From assembly GCA_022478985.1 (NCBI GenBank), contig JAKSZP010002661.1, positions 1 to 64,000 on the forward strand: 64,000 nt of DNA. Reading direction: 5' to 3'. The number at the start of each line of letters is the position of its first letter. The first letter of the stretch is position 1. The notes below the pieces were generated by a model. That model made no database searches and was not told the origin of the DNA. It saw nothing but the letters and a program-made list of their open reading frames with translations. Positions 10,751 to 23,270 of this stretch are shown here, in pieces. The position numbers were made by a program, and so were the translations under genes. The stretch comes from Massospora cicadina (taxonomy: Eukaryota > Entomophthoromycota > Entomophthoromycetes > Entomophthorales > Entomophthoraceae).

Positions 10751-11219
10751 GCCTAAGATATATCTTAGACCTATATTTATATTTATTATATCTTGTTTGT
10801 TTGCTTCTTGTTGAAAAGAGTTCTTAACTAAGTGTCAGCCACCAGAATGATGCCAAAGTCACTTGAACTTTTACTTATTGCCAGAGTGAGGCCAAATTCA
10901 CTTGTCATATTCTTATCTGCCAGCGTTGGGCTTAATCTACCAATTAATCAAAGCTTGACTAAGCTAGTTGTCTTATTTCTATTAGCAAGTCCATATTTAT
11001 TTTCAGAGTCAGTAATTAAGCGATCTGTGCATTAGTAATATTCTTACAGTTTTTACACCTGCATATGATAAAACAAAATCTTGTACCTTAGGTTGAACTC
11101 CGTTAGCCTAGTTTAGCTTTGAATCTCTTATTAATATTGAAGGGTAGTCATTTCTATTTTGTTTGAGGCTTCTTAGTAAAATTCTGATAAGTATATCTGC
11201 TTAGTCCTTCTGATAAATT

Positions 11220-11545
11220 TCAGGCGGCAGGTTTTTCAGGTCCACTGTGATAATTGATGCTAGTAGGGCTGGCAGCGCTGCTTATCACTCATACACGGCT
11301 TTAAGAGGAGAAATCCCAATCACCTGTGGTGGCTCAACAGGTAAGCCGCCAACTCTGAGGGAAGAAACTGGTCCCATTTTGCCTTATAAATTGTGGACAA
11401 TATTCTAAAATCCATATTATGGTTCCTTTGACTCTATTGACACTTTCAGATGAGGACGATTGTATGGATTGATGAACTGGTGTATCACTCCCACTAGGAC
11501 CAATAACATTTTCACCACATCTGAGATAAATTTCTTCTCATAGTC
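11220..11545 (-). pseudogene. Element F integrase core
   Basis: Minus-strand reading gives KKFISDVVKMLLVLVGVIHQFINPYN, then a broken stretch and VIGISPLKAVYE. This parallels the region from the second catalytic Asp to the post-core of element C (NFVSQVVSELTKLMGTY ... MTPYN ... YGW). The Asp and Glu themselves are obscured by substitutions. The zinc-binding part should lie near 11950-12100 but is not readable. Confidence 0.6.
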
Positions 11546-12119
11546 TGAAAGTAAAACTTGAGAACAACTTTATCTTTTAATCACTTGGTTGTAAAGGAAT
11601 TGATTGGCGAAGTTCAAAGTATAAATCTTTTTTGTGGAGGCCATGACCACTTGAAGTGATTACCCTAAAAAAATGAATCTTACTCCACTGGAGGCAGTGG
11701 GTAAAGTATCACCAGGTAAAATGTTTCATTGCTGAAGGCCGATGTAGGGGAGATTAGCATAAACTCAAAGTGCTTCTCCAGTGGGTGGAAACTCTCACAG
11801 GGTATGCACAAATCTAAATCTTGGCCACTTCATCAGAAACATACACCTAGTAGAATCACACCTTCAAGTATGCAGCATTTTTTAATCATCCGTGTCCCAT
11901 GTGCTTATGTGCCTCCATCACCGCTCCATTTGGTCAATGCTTAATATAAAGGTACCACTTATTATGTCTTCTTTTGTAGGTTTCCATCAACATGCCAGGT
12001 TTTTTAAACATTTCTCAGTACGCTCTTAACTGAATCTGTTTCTTCCTGCCAGGACTCTTATAGTATCCTGGTAAAGTTGTAGATTCAATCATTCTCTGAA
12101 ACTTGTAAGTGGAACACTG

Positions 12120-12717
12120 GCAATCGCAATAGGCCATCAGCATTTAGGTGTTTTTCCCCAGCTCAGTGTATATTACCAAAAAAGTAGCCTTGAAGTATTA
12201 TGACCCAGCGCGAAAAGCTTCCGTTGAGATTCTTTGTATTCTACAAAAAGCGGTGCAATGTGTGACTGTAACCACCTTAAAATGTACCCCATACAAGTAA
12301 GGCATGAAGTGTTTAACCACTTTGATCACTTTCAGTCACTCTCTTTTGGTGACCATGTAGGTCTTCTATTTTTTACTAAATACCTTGGAACAGTACTCGA
12401 TTGGGTGGCCCACCACGTCTTCATCCGATTGTGCCAGTACACGCCGAGTCCAATGTCACTAGAAATAATATTAAGATAGAACGTTTTGTTAGAATCAGGG
12501 TAGGCAAAAATCACGCCTTTATCAATCCTGCCTTTAACTCCACGAAGGCCTTCCCCTGTTCAAGGCCCAAATGGCACTTTAAGTCATTGGTAAGCAGGTA
12601 TTTTAGGGGTGATGCCAAATACATGACATGGGGTAAGAACTGCTAGTAATATCCCATCATCCCAAGGAACGCTTAGATATCCTTATGCTCCTGGGCGGCT
12701 CCATAGCCACAATGGCT
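12120..12717 (-). pseudogene. Element F RNase H and connection
   Basis: Minus-strand frames contain IKVVKHFMPYLYGVHFKVVTV then TH, matching the gypsy RNase H motif VVxAxKHFRPYLYGxxFxVxTDH. About 25 codons later comes VIYTELGKNT, matching the tether motif VxYxPGKxNxxAD. Stops and shifts separate the parts. Confidence 0.68.
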
Positions 12718-13340
12718 TTAATCTTTCACGTCTTCAGGATTAATTCCGCTAGGGCTGATTTCAAGCCCAAGGAACACCAACTGTCTCCTGAGAAGGTGCA
12801 CTGGCTCCATTTTAACTTCAGATTGGATGCTTGCGACATGTAAAGACCTTTTGGAGGTTCTGTAGATGCTCTTGGAATGTCCAGCTGAATATGGTAATGT
12901 CATTAAGATAAATCAGCACCCTGGATAACTTTAGATCTTTGAAAATGTGCTTTTCACACACTGGAAGGTAGCAGGGGCATTTAAGAGCCCCTGCGGCATC
13001 CTCATGGGCTGAACAGTCCTGTTTACTGATCAGGGCGCACTTCATTATCTTCTGGAAGAGATCCATCTGTAAGTAGCTGTTGTCAAAATCCATCGCCAAA
13101 AAATAATTTGTGCTTCCCAGGCGTGTCAGAGCGTCATCAAAGTTTAAGCGGGTAAGAGTCATTCTTAGTTATCTCATTTAAATGGCAGTAATCCATGTCT
13201 TCTCGATGGGTTCCATCCTTCTTGCGTACAGGCAACAAATTATAGGCCCATAAACTCTTTAAAGGTCTGATTATCCCTGCTTCAGCTATTTATTCAGCCC
13301 TTGAGCGATATTGGTGTCTTTTGCTTTTGATCAGCAATAG
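12718..13340 (-). pseudogene. Element F reverse transcriptase
   Basis: The domain starts with IIRPLKSLWAYNLLPVRKKDG and DMDYCHLNEITKNDSYPL, continues with DDALTRLGSTNYFLAMDFDN (first catalytic Asp region) and YLQMDL, and has YLNDITIFS in place of YLDDITVFS (near 12905). One Asp of the pair has become Asn. At least two frameshifts join these pieces. Confidence 0.82.
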
Positions 13341-13442
13341 GGTTTGGATTTGAATGGTATAGCAGAACTGGTATACATCTTGTAGACCTCGCCCTTGCAG
13401 AGGCCATAGTCAATGAAACTGGTAGTAAAGATGTCGCTAAAA

Positions 13443-13477
13443 TCCCCCCTCGGGTTGGGACCATCTAGTACTTAAAA
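13443..13477 (+). mobile_element. 35-bp poly-A insertion, copy 1
   Basis: The insert holds CCCCCCTCGGGTTGGGACC then ATCTAGTACTTAAAA. It is flanked by 15-bp near-perfect direct repeats, AAAGATGTCGCTAAA (13428-13442) and AAAGATGTCTCTAAA (13478-13492). A shared 3' end, an A tail and long target duplications are marks of target-primed reverse transcription by LINE machinery, here of a strongly 5'-truncated transcript. Two more copies are at 32310 and 48880. Confidence 0.8.
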
Positions 13478-13494
13478 AAAGATGTCTCTAAACT

Positions 13495-14240
13495 TTTTCA
13501 ACAGCTCGTTAACCTTCTTCTGCTGTCTAGAGGTCACATCTCCAAACCTGAGCTCATCAAAAATCCCCTACAGCATGTTTAGATTCAAATTCATGGCAAC
13601 TGGTCAATTGGGACAGTGCACCAACTTGTAATTTTTTGACCTAGTAGGTTGAGTTGTGCTATTTCCCAAGACAATGCTCAACTCTCCAGAGATTAGTTTG
13701 TTTCATAGAACACTGGTAAAACTCTAGGTTCTTGCTTATGGTTCCATCGCACCTGTACCCTTTTAGAATGGTATCCGTTGATCCTTACACTAATAGACAG
13801 AGACATCTGGCGTTAATTTGCTGGTCAAATCTCTATAGTCTCACTATTGCAAGCGGAAGCTATTCTTCCATGCTAACAGTGGATGGTAGCTTATTCACAC
13901 CTTCTAGGTAAAAGTGTTATGGATGATGTAGATAAATTGATATTTTTATACTAAGCATGCCCATTGCTACTGCGGTTGCACCTCCTCTTCCTTAAACAAC
14001 AGCGGAAGTTTTTAACTCAAGATGCTCACAATGCTGGATTTGAAATTAATACTTTCTCAAACTCCAGGAGGAACTGCATCATGTTCAAGGCTTCATATTG
14101 GTCAATGACTTATACCACTGCCAGTGCCGTTAGTACCATGAGCCCAAAGCATAAGGGTAGCACTGAATAGGCTCCTAGAGCGCATGGAACGTCTGGTAAG
14201 GCTTTTCTGCACTTCAGGTTATCTCCAATATCGAGTATGA
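13495..14240 (-). pseudogene. Element F pre-RT linker
   Basis: Minus-strand reading includes FDELRFGDVTSRQQKKVNEL followed by LKKFRDIF, the usual lead-in helix to a gypsy RT. The rest (13640-14240) is stop-rich. No dUTPase motif was found. Confidence 0.45.
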
Positions 14241-14345
14241 AACTCAACTACTACATGAGTTTAGAGGATATGATGTTGATTGGAGCCCCAGTGTCCAATA
14301 AAAGTTAAGATGCGCACTTTTTAGATAATTTGCTTCAAATATCGT
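14241..14345 (-). pseudogene. Element F aspartic protease fragment
   Basis: On the minus strand LLDTGAPINIISSKLM gives the DTG active site of a retropepsin. The flap and ILG parts downstream are too broken to read. Confidence 0.6.
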
Positions 14346-17300
14346 CACACTCTTGCCTTAAGGGTTTCCAGTGATCAATAAATCAGTAGCAGATTCTTCA
14401 ATATTTTCAAGAGTTGCAGCGCTCGTTGTAGCTTTGACAGTATCCTTGGCTTATTTTGTCAAGTGCTTGAAGGTAGCCATTACTAGCTGCTCTCTTTCCT
14501 CAGCTAAATTAATGTTCTAAGTAGGTTGATATGCTTGCGCCAGCTATATCTCACTCATTTTAGATCCATCAATGCCATGGACTTTAGACCTCTCAGGCAT
14601 AGCCACCGAACTAAGTACCCCTAACACGTGTATCCCGCACTAGCCAAATCGTCATCCTTGTGTTCATCTTTAAGTTTTAGAAGCCCCAAAGGACTCCTAG
14701 TACAGGTAACTTTGCGGGATGAATGCCTGGGGTACTGCCCCCACCGCACAGGGCTGCACAAATATAAGCACTACCAAATGTGGACTTGACCGCAAATTTG
14801 GTGTAGCTCAAACTACCTCAAAACTGATATAATCCCATCCTGTTATGTACTATGAAGACCTTCTGCACCATCCAGGGCAAACAATTTTGCTCTCATCTCC
14901 CTTGCGGGAGACATGACCTGATAACCCCTAGGTTTTAGGCCGCTGAGGAGGGAGAAGCCAAATTTCTCCCCTTTGTCACCAGCTTCATTATAAGAATTGT
15001 GCTCTTCAGCCCTTTTTTGCTCAGATAGCCTTAAAGTCCTTTTTGATCACACGTTATTTTCTTGCGTGATCACTTTCACCACCAGACATCTCATGCCAAT
15101 TGATGTGGCAGCTAGCCAATATTAAGGCCAACTCAGCAAACCGCAACATTTAATGTAGCCAGATGCACCAAAGCGCATCCAACTAGGATTGCCCCTCCCT
15201 TGTCTTGGGGTCCTCACCTGCACAACCCCAGCTCATGAGGAAGCTGTTTGAGGGCACAATGCTTGATTTGTACTCCCCCCTTACTGACCATATTCTCCCC
15301 TCAAGGAGTGGTAGACACCCGCGAGAACAGGTGGCACAGTCATCACTACTATCCCGCACCCCTTTCAGCCAACCTCAGTGCCCGACCAGTGCTCCTCTCT
15401 AGATTCTGGTGTTCGCTACTCACACATGTTTCCATATACTTTCTCCAGTTGCACCATGAGGAGGCACCAGCTAACCTTACCTAATCCCCTTGTAATCATC
15501 TTCACCCTCAGGATGTAGATCCACCCAGTTTACGGTGTTGGAGTATCCTCCATAGAAGTTGTGTCCTTCTTTTTAGTGGCAATTAATGGACAAGATTAGT
15601 AAAGTTGCCCAGGTTGATGGCTTTATTTGAAGGTTAACCCTCGCTGAGGTAAGCTCTCTGGTGGTTTAGAACCCTTTTCCTTTGGTTTGTCACCCTTGTC
15701 ATTATTGACATATATGGCCTTGCTAACTTATTGAGGGGTGTTCCCATGGCCTTGTATTCAGATTTATATATCCCTTGTACGTTGAGAAAAACTTCCTTAA
15801 AAGCCTTTAGGGATGTCGCAATCTTAACCACTAGAGTCATATGCATCTTTCATTTGGGTTTCATCTCCAATAAACTCAGCAGAACTGTTTTGTGGTAGGT
15901 ATATCCATAGTTCCTGTAGTCCACAATTGTTGAGCCTTGAGATAGTAGCGAGTGGCATAGTCTGCTACTGATTTATTCTTTCCCATTTTCATAAGAAGGA
16001 ACCCATGTTACATGTTTAATACGCCTTATTCACATTAAACTTTAGAAGTAGGATACTCTTCCCTTCAGTACAAGATATTTTAACTTAAACACTCACACTA
16101 GGGGATCTCTTGAGCCTTACAATTTATACACACTTGCTCGTGGAGAGCCTTATGGTGAAGTCTATCACCATCCATGCTTTTTTATACATCTGGAGGAAAC
16201 CGGCTATTATTTCTTCTCCAGGTTTATACATGGTTTAAAGCAAACTTTGAAGTTAGGATCCTATTAAATTAGGCAGAGATGAATAATGGTTGGTTGTGTG
16301 AAAACCTGACTAATTTGTGTGGCGGTATGTTGAGTGACCCAAACCAGTGCCTCCAATCAAGTTACTGGTCGAGTAGAGGTAGGTTCTTGTATAGTATGCA
16401 GTTGTGCCTTCAACTCGCCTATACTCTATTACCTAGAAAACAGCATGATCTTATGCTATTCCAAGCGCTCTCCATGATCGTTTGAAGCACAAGTTTTCTT
16501 TATACTCCTCTTTAAGGAATAAAACTTGATCCTCCAGACTCTTCATATTAGTTTTTAGTTCTATGGTAGGTGAAGGTCCTCTCACAATAAGCTTAGAGGT
16601 AATTCATACTCTTCTTGCTGTCTCCTTGACTTTCAAGCTGGTTACATAAATCATACATTTCTAACTCAGTGGTACAGAGTCTTGAATGGATTATTTCCTC
16701 TTCCCTCACCAGGAGCTATGAGGAATCCTCTCCATGATATACTTCCATATCCACTTCGTCATCAAACTGCTCATGAGAAATCTCATGATCCTACTAAAGC
16801 CTAATGATGAGGCCCTGTAGTGAGCACCACAGTCAGCTCACTGACCTCAGCTCTCTTAACATGTAGGAATATTCACTGCTCAGGGGGTCTACTCCATGCG
16901 GATCAGGCACCAGACAACCGTCACATAGCTCACAATCTTCCTCATAGAGTAGATTATCCTCTGATACTAATCATTGTAGCATCAATTTCTTTGGTATTCT
17001 GGTTGAGCCCTTGGTAATTCTCTTGTTGACACTCTCTGACATGTTAATTATATGTTGGCCCTCAGGACTCAACAGAAGCTAATCCACCTCTCCCTTGGAA
17101 GCTCATCTCCAAAGTATACGCGATATAAAATTTCCTGCTCAACCAGAGCAGATCTCAGAATGGTTATTGTATTCTGCGTACTGACTAATCCCACACTGGA
17201 TACTGGTGATTAGCTCACCTGAACCAATATAAGTGAAAATAAAAAAGATAAAACTAAGATTCTGTGAAAATGGTTTTTTTCTGGGTAAAAGTGAGGTATT
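14346..17300 (-). pseudogene. Element F gag region, barely readable
   Basis: About 3 kb between the protease and the presumed 5' end. The only longer minus-strand frame is 15634-15846. No zinc knuckle is visible. Several plus-strand frames here are short and without known motifs. Confidence 0.35.
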
Positions 17301-18240
17301 TTATCCTTCTGGCAAAAACAAGATATAAAGTTGGCTAATTTATATAAAAGTTGGGGATTTGGGTAGCAAAATTGGGGCTTTCAAGTTTTTCAAGTAAGAC
17401 GGCGTCTGATTGCCATTTTAGATGCTTCATCCTTTTGAGTCACTTCTTGTATCTTTGAACTCCTTCTTGTGACAATTACTCTGAACCTGGATATCAAGGG
17501 GCTCTTTCTTATGCTCATAATTCCAGAGTTGTTGGCGGTAACATCTTTCTAGCTATTGCTTGATTACCAAGTTTGGTAACATGCTTGTTGACATCTAATT
17601 TGTGTGATGGCCCTCCTTTGACGCGCTTTACATCAAGTTTTTAAGTGACTCTAAAAATTGATTGGTCTCTAAAATTATATATGAACACAAGTGCCTCTAT
17701 CATTTACATCATAGTAATTTGGTCAAATCATTACTTTATCGGTGAGTTACAAATTATTTTGGTTTCCTAAAAGCTAAATGGGGGTCTATCTTAAAAATGA
17801 TCTTGTGCAACGTTGTCATCTTCATTAGAAAATCTTCTGAATCGTTGGGGTCAAATATTTCGCATGAAGTCACTCTAATAGTGTTATAAATTTCTTGTAT
17901 AGCCTTCATCTTTAAAATACTTGTTTTATAACATCCGTGGTAGGTAAGTTGCATGAACTTCTGTTGGTTTAGGGGTGAAAACGGTTCATTTTGCAAAAGA
18001 GGAATGGCCCACTGGTACAATCACAGCCTCATACATGACAATGTCAAAGAATGCTCCTCCATGGTGCCTGAGCTTTCCGATTGGTATATAACAGGATCTG
18101 TTGAGTTCAAGAAAGCTTCTTGGCCATAGAAAAATTGGTACATATGGTAATTTTAGGGATGAGTGGTGGTACTTAGTACAGCTTTAATTATATACATTAT
18201 GGGAAGTTACCTTGAATCTAATTATATGGACCCAGATGAA
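17301..18240. other. Unassigned stretch between F and E
   Basis: Holds a minus-strand frame of 88 residues (17754-18020) with a helical, charged segment SEDFLMKMTTLHKIIFKIDP. It may be the N-terminal part of a gag, perhaps of F. 18060-18240 should carry the 5' coding part of element E, but nothing in it is recognisable. Confidence 0.3.
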
Positions 18241-18508
18241 ATGGGAGTTGGTAGTGGAGAAGTCTCAAATAATGAGAATTAAGAGCTTAGAATGATTATA
18301 GGTGAAAGAGTCACTGGATAAGATCCAGGATTTTGAGGGGGTGCTCAGCCATAAGAAGGATTCGCCTTTCTCACCTATGGGCCATTTTCTTTCTCTTTCC
18401 GGTTTATGGATGGGACAAGCTACCCAAAAGATGTCTCATATAACCACTCAACCAGTGGACGAAATTAGCATTGGAGTAGCATGATGTATCAGTGCTGAGT
18501 AAGGGATT
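18241..18508 (+). pseudogene. Element E pre-RT linker, left of array D
   Basis: Contains SLDKIQDFEGVLSHKKDSP and, after a one-base shift, GPFSFSFRFMDGTSYPK. These match the linker of element A (FRDYEHLFQKS ... GPFAFSFKFKGDAELPK), which directly precedes the RT there. In E the RT instead appears 9.5 kb further on at about 28040, so array D was inserted between the two. Confidence 0.72.
18504..18508. repeat. Probable target duplication of array D (left)
   Basis: GGATT precedes LTR1. TGATT (28029-28033) follows LTR3. Four of five bases agree, so the duplication is likely but not certain. Confidence 0.45.
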
Positions 18509-19394
18509 TATCATGGCTTAATGAAATGATTAAGGGTACCAACTTTACGGATAATGCTGGTTGTCAGGAGGCCAAAAATGTTAAGTTAGCAGGCCTTCCT
18601 GAATTCAAACATACCCTGGACCAAAGTTGGGATCAGGCGAGATATGCCCAGGTTGGCCTGGGGATATTCATAATGCTTAGTCCTGCATTACAGCAAGGGC
18701 GTTAAAACGCACCAGCTATATCACTAATAATGACGGTTCAATTTAGTAGCTTGGTGATTGGGGTTCTGAAAACCATTTTATTTTTAAATTGCTAAATTGG
18801 GTCATCTTTGAATACAATCAATAACTCAAGTTCAGTTGATCTTGTGCTACAGTATCCTGGCCAATGGTAGGGTGTGCCTATTGGGTCGCTTATACCTAGC
18901 ACCATTTCACACATTTGACAATTCACCCCCATTGTTTAAGTATGTTTCTATTGATCAACTTTTCCTGTTGGTTGAATTCCTTAAAAAATTCCCTGAAGTT
19001 TACTTTTTTATAGTTCCTTGGGCAAACTTGAGTGCAGACCTCCTTGGGAGGTCTTTAACATGTTGGCAATTCTAATTTAACAAAAGTATCTCCCATATTT
19101 GGTGCACCGCTGGGCAACCCTGGTCCCCTCCAGATCGAGGCACACAAGCCCTCCAGCACATATCTTCGCTTGATTATGTACTCCCCTTTGGGTTCCACGC
19201 AAGTATTGTTGTTTGCTTAATAACACTACTGTATACTGCGTTGTACACCCTTGTCCTGGGTTACTTTGGCTCCAGAGCCCTCAACGGTGCTTTTTTTACC
19301 ATCTTACTAATGACTGGTCCCTGGTGGTGTGGCTCTGCATCCCACACCATCTCTTTGGGAATGGGAGAGTTACAGACTCTCCTTAAAATCGTCA
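18509..19394 (+). repeat. Array D LTR1
   Basis: About 886 bp. Starts TATCATGG (TGTCATGG in LTR3) and ends near ATCGTCA. It carries the self-complementary motif GTTGGTTGA at 18967-18975 and a terminal inverted repeat GGGAGAGT/ACTCTCC around TACAG near 19363-19382. The exact right border is uncertain by a few bases. Confidence 0.8.
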
Positions 19395-20148
19395 ATCAAC
19401 CAACTTTTTTATGTACACTAGAATTATCTGTGTAGGACTTTCACTAAATATGAATTGGGTGCGTTAGCTGTTGGTCACGGCTGCTATAAGCTTACCACCA
19501 TTTTCTCATTTGGCTGATGGTTGGTGAATCTTGACATTATTCTTACTACCTCCAACTGGGAAGTGCCACCCTTCTTGCTTGTACCTGGTAATTCAGATGC
19601 TTTGTGATCTGGTTGTCATGATTCCCTGACTTTCCCCCTAAAATGGACAAAAACACTTTAATGAAAATGATCTTTCCTTGGCACCACATTAAGATAGTGC
19701 AGGTGAGATCATCGACAAAGGGCCTGGTAATGATGGTTTTGGATAACATTTACAACCCGCTGCTAAATTGAGTATGAGGTCATTCACAGCCCTAAAACGC
19801 GTTTTAAACGCAAGTTCCTTATATAAAAACAAGCCAAATATCATATCTTGTGGCTCTAGTTTGAAACACATCTTAGTATACCAAAGCACCTCAAAGAACT
19901 CGCGCTTACCCCTATCATGATCCGCAGAAAACAGGAGGTGGAAAAGGAGTTACTTATGAAAAAAAAATTTTTTTATGAAACAGCTGAAGGTATAGTGGGA
20001 TATGTGGCCTCAGTAGTAATAGTGGCCAATTAACAGCCCCATTATATGATGCAAAAACATACCCTGGAGGCATGCTTATGCCTAATGAGAAGTTTTCTGG
20101 TGAGTCATTAGCATTTTCTGCTCAGAATAATTACCATTTGGGATTTTT
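19395..20148 (+). pseudogene. Element D1 primer site and gag region
   Basis: TCAACCAAC (19396-19404) starts 1 nt after the LTR and is complementary to GTTGGTTGA in LTR1 (18967-18975). It is the presumed self-primer site. The following 740 bp should be gag but no open frame or motif is readable on the plus strand. Confidence 0.5.
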
Positions 20149-20740
20149 TTGTTGACTGCTACCCTTTCATCCCATTTAGGAAGAATCAGCAGTACTATTT
20201 TGGTGGATATAGGAGCCTCTGAGAATTTTATTGACCAAGACCTGGCTGACTACCTTGATCTGAATTACTTGCCAGGTGGTATGGTTAAGGGAGGGGCATC
20301 CCAAGGTATTTCCACACTTAAAGTTCTGGGATTAATAGATTATTAAGTTGGCAAATATCATTTGGCTGACCGCTTTATAAGCTATCAAAAAACCTCTTTT
20401 ACCCCATTAATTTAGGAGTAGAGTGCTGGCGAAAGTTTGACGTCAGAACCAACTTGAAAGAAAAACCTTTTCTTTAACTTTGGATTATGGTCTTATATTA
20501 TTTGTACCTTGTCTGAGGCTAATTCCCAGGGCGGTCTGCCAACTGGCCCAATATCCACACTCTCATTATTGCTCCGTTTTTGAAGCCCTCTTTAGAGGTA
20601 ACCTTACCTTTTCTCTTTGGAGAGGCTGGAAACTTTTTTTGATGCGGCTTCAGCCAAGGTACTACCAGCTCATTCAGAGTTTACTTGCTATTTCAAGCTC
20701 ACCGTTGATCTGGTGAAAATATCTTCTCCAGCATAACCTT
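20149..20740 (+). pseudogene. Element D1 protease and linker
   Basis: The frame 20149-20346 reads STILVDIGASENFIDQDLAD, a retropepsin N-terminal half with DIG replacing the catalytic DTG. The second half and linker (20347-20740) are stop-rich. Confidence 0.7.
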
Positions 20741-21345
20741 TGACTGTACGAGAGGAAGCTGACTTGGATGTGTGGGTTAAAGAGCAGTTAGCTAAAGGCG
20801 CAATATTTCAGCGTACTTCCCAAGTATGTTCCCCACTTCTCTTTGTGGAAAAGCAGATGGTATCTTATGCCCATGTGTAGACTATGGGAATCTCAACAAC
20901 GTCACAGTACCAGACTTGCTCCCATCACACTGGACTCACAGATTGCTCGCTATGTAAAGAAGGCGAAAATTTTCTCCAAACTGGATTGTTTAAACGCGGT
21001 TAATCATATCTGGATTAAGAGGGGCCAGGAGTGGCCAACCACATTCCAGACCAAAAAGGGGATTTTTCAGTTTTGGTTTATGTCCTTTGGTATTAAAAAT
21101 TCCCCTGCTATCTTCTAACGCTGTATTGATGCGGCTTTGGGGGAATTGCTATGGGTCTGCGCAGTAGCTTACATGGATGACATTTTAGTGTTTTCCCCTG
21201 ATTATGAGTCCAATGCATTACACCTTCAGCAGGTGGTGGAGCATTTTAGGGCAACTGACCTTACGGTAAAAATTAGTAAATGTGAATTCTTTAAGTCCCA
21301 GGTCACCTTCCTGTGCAACGTCGTGTTTGACAAAGACTAAATGAT
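20741..21345 (+). pseudogene. Element D1 reverse transcriptase
   Basis: Motifs in order: SQVCSPLLFVEK, VDYGNLNNVTVPD (in frame pieces), FSKLDCLNAVNHIW, WPTTFQTKKGIFQFWFMSFGI with NSPAIF, and an intact AYMDDILVFS (near 21170-21200), then LTVKISKCEFFKSQVTFLCNV. Stops lie at about 20878, 21117 and 21338. Confidence 0.87.
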
Positions 21346-22000
21346 AACTCCAGACAAAGGTAAGGTGGTCGTGAGTGGCCCACCACAACTTCTGTCGAAG
21401 AATTGAGGAGTTTTTTAGGGACGTGTACATTCCTTAAGAAAATCACTCTTAATCTTTCTGAGGTAGCGGCGCCCCTATATATGGCTAGTGGAGCTAGAGT
21501 TCTCCAGTAGTCCCCCCATTTTGCAGAATGCCTTCCTAGCTGTAAAGTGCACACTGTTGTCCACGTTCGTCCTTCACCATGTGGATCTAAAAAAAGAGTT
21601 CATCGTGGATACTGCTTTCTTCAACTTTGCCATAGCAGCTGCCTTACAGCAAGTAGGCAAAGATGGAAGAGATCATCCATTATGATACTTATCCAGGAAA
21701 ATATTTTTACCAGAGTTAAACTACCCCGTGTATGACAAAGAGTTATTAGCAGTGGTTGAGGCGCTGACTTATTGGCGTCATCACTTGCATGGCTCATCCA
21801 ATTTTTTTGCATATGTATAGACCACCGTGACTTTTTTTACTACCGCGCACCTCATGTCTTAACCCCTGGCAGACCCTCTGGTATGAGACCCTGGCCCAAT
21901 TTGTGTTTTATTATATAAATATAAAGGCAAGGAGAATAGTTTAGCAGATGCTTTGAGCCAAAACCATGCACTAGCTCCTGATCTCAAGGAGTTATAAATG
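21346..22000 (+). pseudogene. Element D1 RNase H
   Basis: Readable pieces are the HHVDLKKEFIVDTAFFNFAI segment (catalytic Asp region, near 21590), a broken NYPVYDKELLAVVEAL (21718-21765) and the tether near 21930-21965 (GKENSLADAL-like). Several frameshifts separate them. Confidence 0.75.
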
Positions 22001-23270
22001 CATAGTACCCATTTGATGATTCCGTCAGGTAAGATTGTGTCACAACTTCCCTCTCCCTTCGCCCACGGTCCACTGCTTACTCCTCTGGAAAATGCAGAGT
22101 ATTATGGTATGTTCATAAGGTAGTCCTTTCTCAGTCATTGTTGGCTGAGTACACTATGGTCCTCGTCAAGAGAAAGTTGAATCAATAAGAAATAACCAGG
22201 AGATACCACATTAGAGATGAGATGTGTGGTTTCAGGGACTCTTCTAGGTTCCCGCAAAACACCTTCGCCTGAAAATCATCTGGTATCATCATGATGGGAT
22301 CACCTTTGGCCACCCTGGAAAAGCAAAGACTGTTAAGCACGCCGCACTTACAATTGGAAGGGATTAGCAGCGCAGGTTGCCAGGTATTGTAAAGAATGCC
22401 TGATCTGCAACCAAATGAAGCCAAATTGCCAGCCCTCGCAGGGTTGTTGTTACCAGTTGAAAAGCCAAAAGGCCTTGGACTTCCTTATCAGTTGGTTTTA
22501 TTGTGGTGTTATCTGCTTCTGAAGGCTATGACGCTATCATGGTAGTGGTGAACCGTTTTACAAAGTTCGCCCACTTTATCCCTTATAGAACCTCATTAAC
22601 TGCGGAAGAGAAGGCTAGGCTCTCCGTAACCCACTGGTTTGCTCTTCATGGGGTCTCCTAAGAGAAATAAGTGATTGGGAACCCCAGTTTACCTCTGCTT
22701 TTAGAAAAGTTGCGTAAGACTCTTCAGATTCGCCCAACCCGTTCAACTGCCTATCAACCCCAATCAGATGGGCAGACTGAACGAGTGAACCAGTGCTTGG
22801 AACAGTTTCTGCGGTGTTACACTGCCGCAGATCATTCAGATTGGGTTTCCACTCTCCGCATGGCTCAATTCAGCTAAAACAACACCCAGCATGCATCAAC
22901 CGGTTGTTCTCCCTTTTTCGCCAACTATTGCTTCAACCCCATCTTCAACATGTATCCCAGTTGTGGATCCAAAATGAAAGAAGTGGTGGACTTGCAAAAA
23001 CAATCAAGAAAGTACACCAGGGGTGAGCACAAATCTGGTTGCAGCCATGTAAGCTTGCAAGGAGAACAAAGATGAAAAAAGATGGGTAGATACAGCGTCA
23101 AAGGAAGGGGATATCGTGATGCTGGATGCTAGAAATATCCCTATCAAGCAGCCATGCAAAAAGCTGGGACCAAAGAGGATTGGACCGTGCCGCGTTGTCA
23201 GAAAGGTAGGTCATGCCTTATACCAGTTGGATCTCCCCCAGTTTTCTTGATCTTTTCAGAGTTTCATGAA
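22001..23270 (+). pseudogene. Element D1 integrase
   Basis: The zinc-binding part is seen near 22270-22440 (HHDGITFGHPGK, then CKECLICNQMK in frame pieces). The core has EGYDAIMVVVNRFTKFAHFIPY (22520-22590). The frame 22671-22877 reads [21 protein letters not shown], holding the catalytic Glu. Core and C-terminus are split by stops. Confidence 0.83.

Larger units (their letters stand above)
10751..17300 (-). mobile_element. Element F: reverse-strand gypsy element, badly decayed
   Basis: Read on the minus strand from right to left it shows gag-like sequence (17300 to about 14400), protease (14250-14330), pre-RT linker, RT (13330-12720), RNase H (12700-12120) and integrase (about 12100-11220). 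No pair of LTRs was identified, so both borders are approximate and the gag side may extend to 18020. Unlike C and G it shows no dUTPase between protease and RT, and no chromodomain was seen. A 35-bp poly-A insertion lies in its pre-RT linker. Confidence 0.75.

Noticed and set aside
13443..13477. Poly-A insert as a 5S rRNA fragment
   Set aside because: The reverse complement contains AGTACTAGATGG, which looks like part of 5S rRNA, but the following bases do not continue the 5S sequence, and the A tail lies on the wrong side for a 5S transcript.
17754..18020. 88-residue minus-strand frame as a small gene
   Set aside because: No motif, stop-rich surroundings and a retroelement context; a gag fragment is as likely. 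Kept inside the unassigned stretch.
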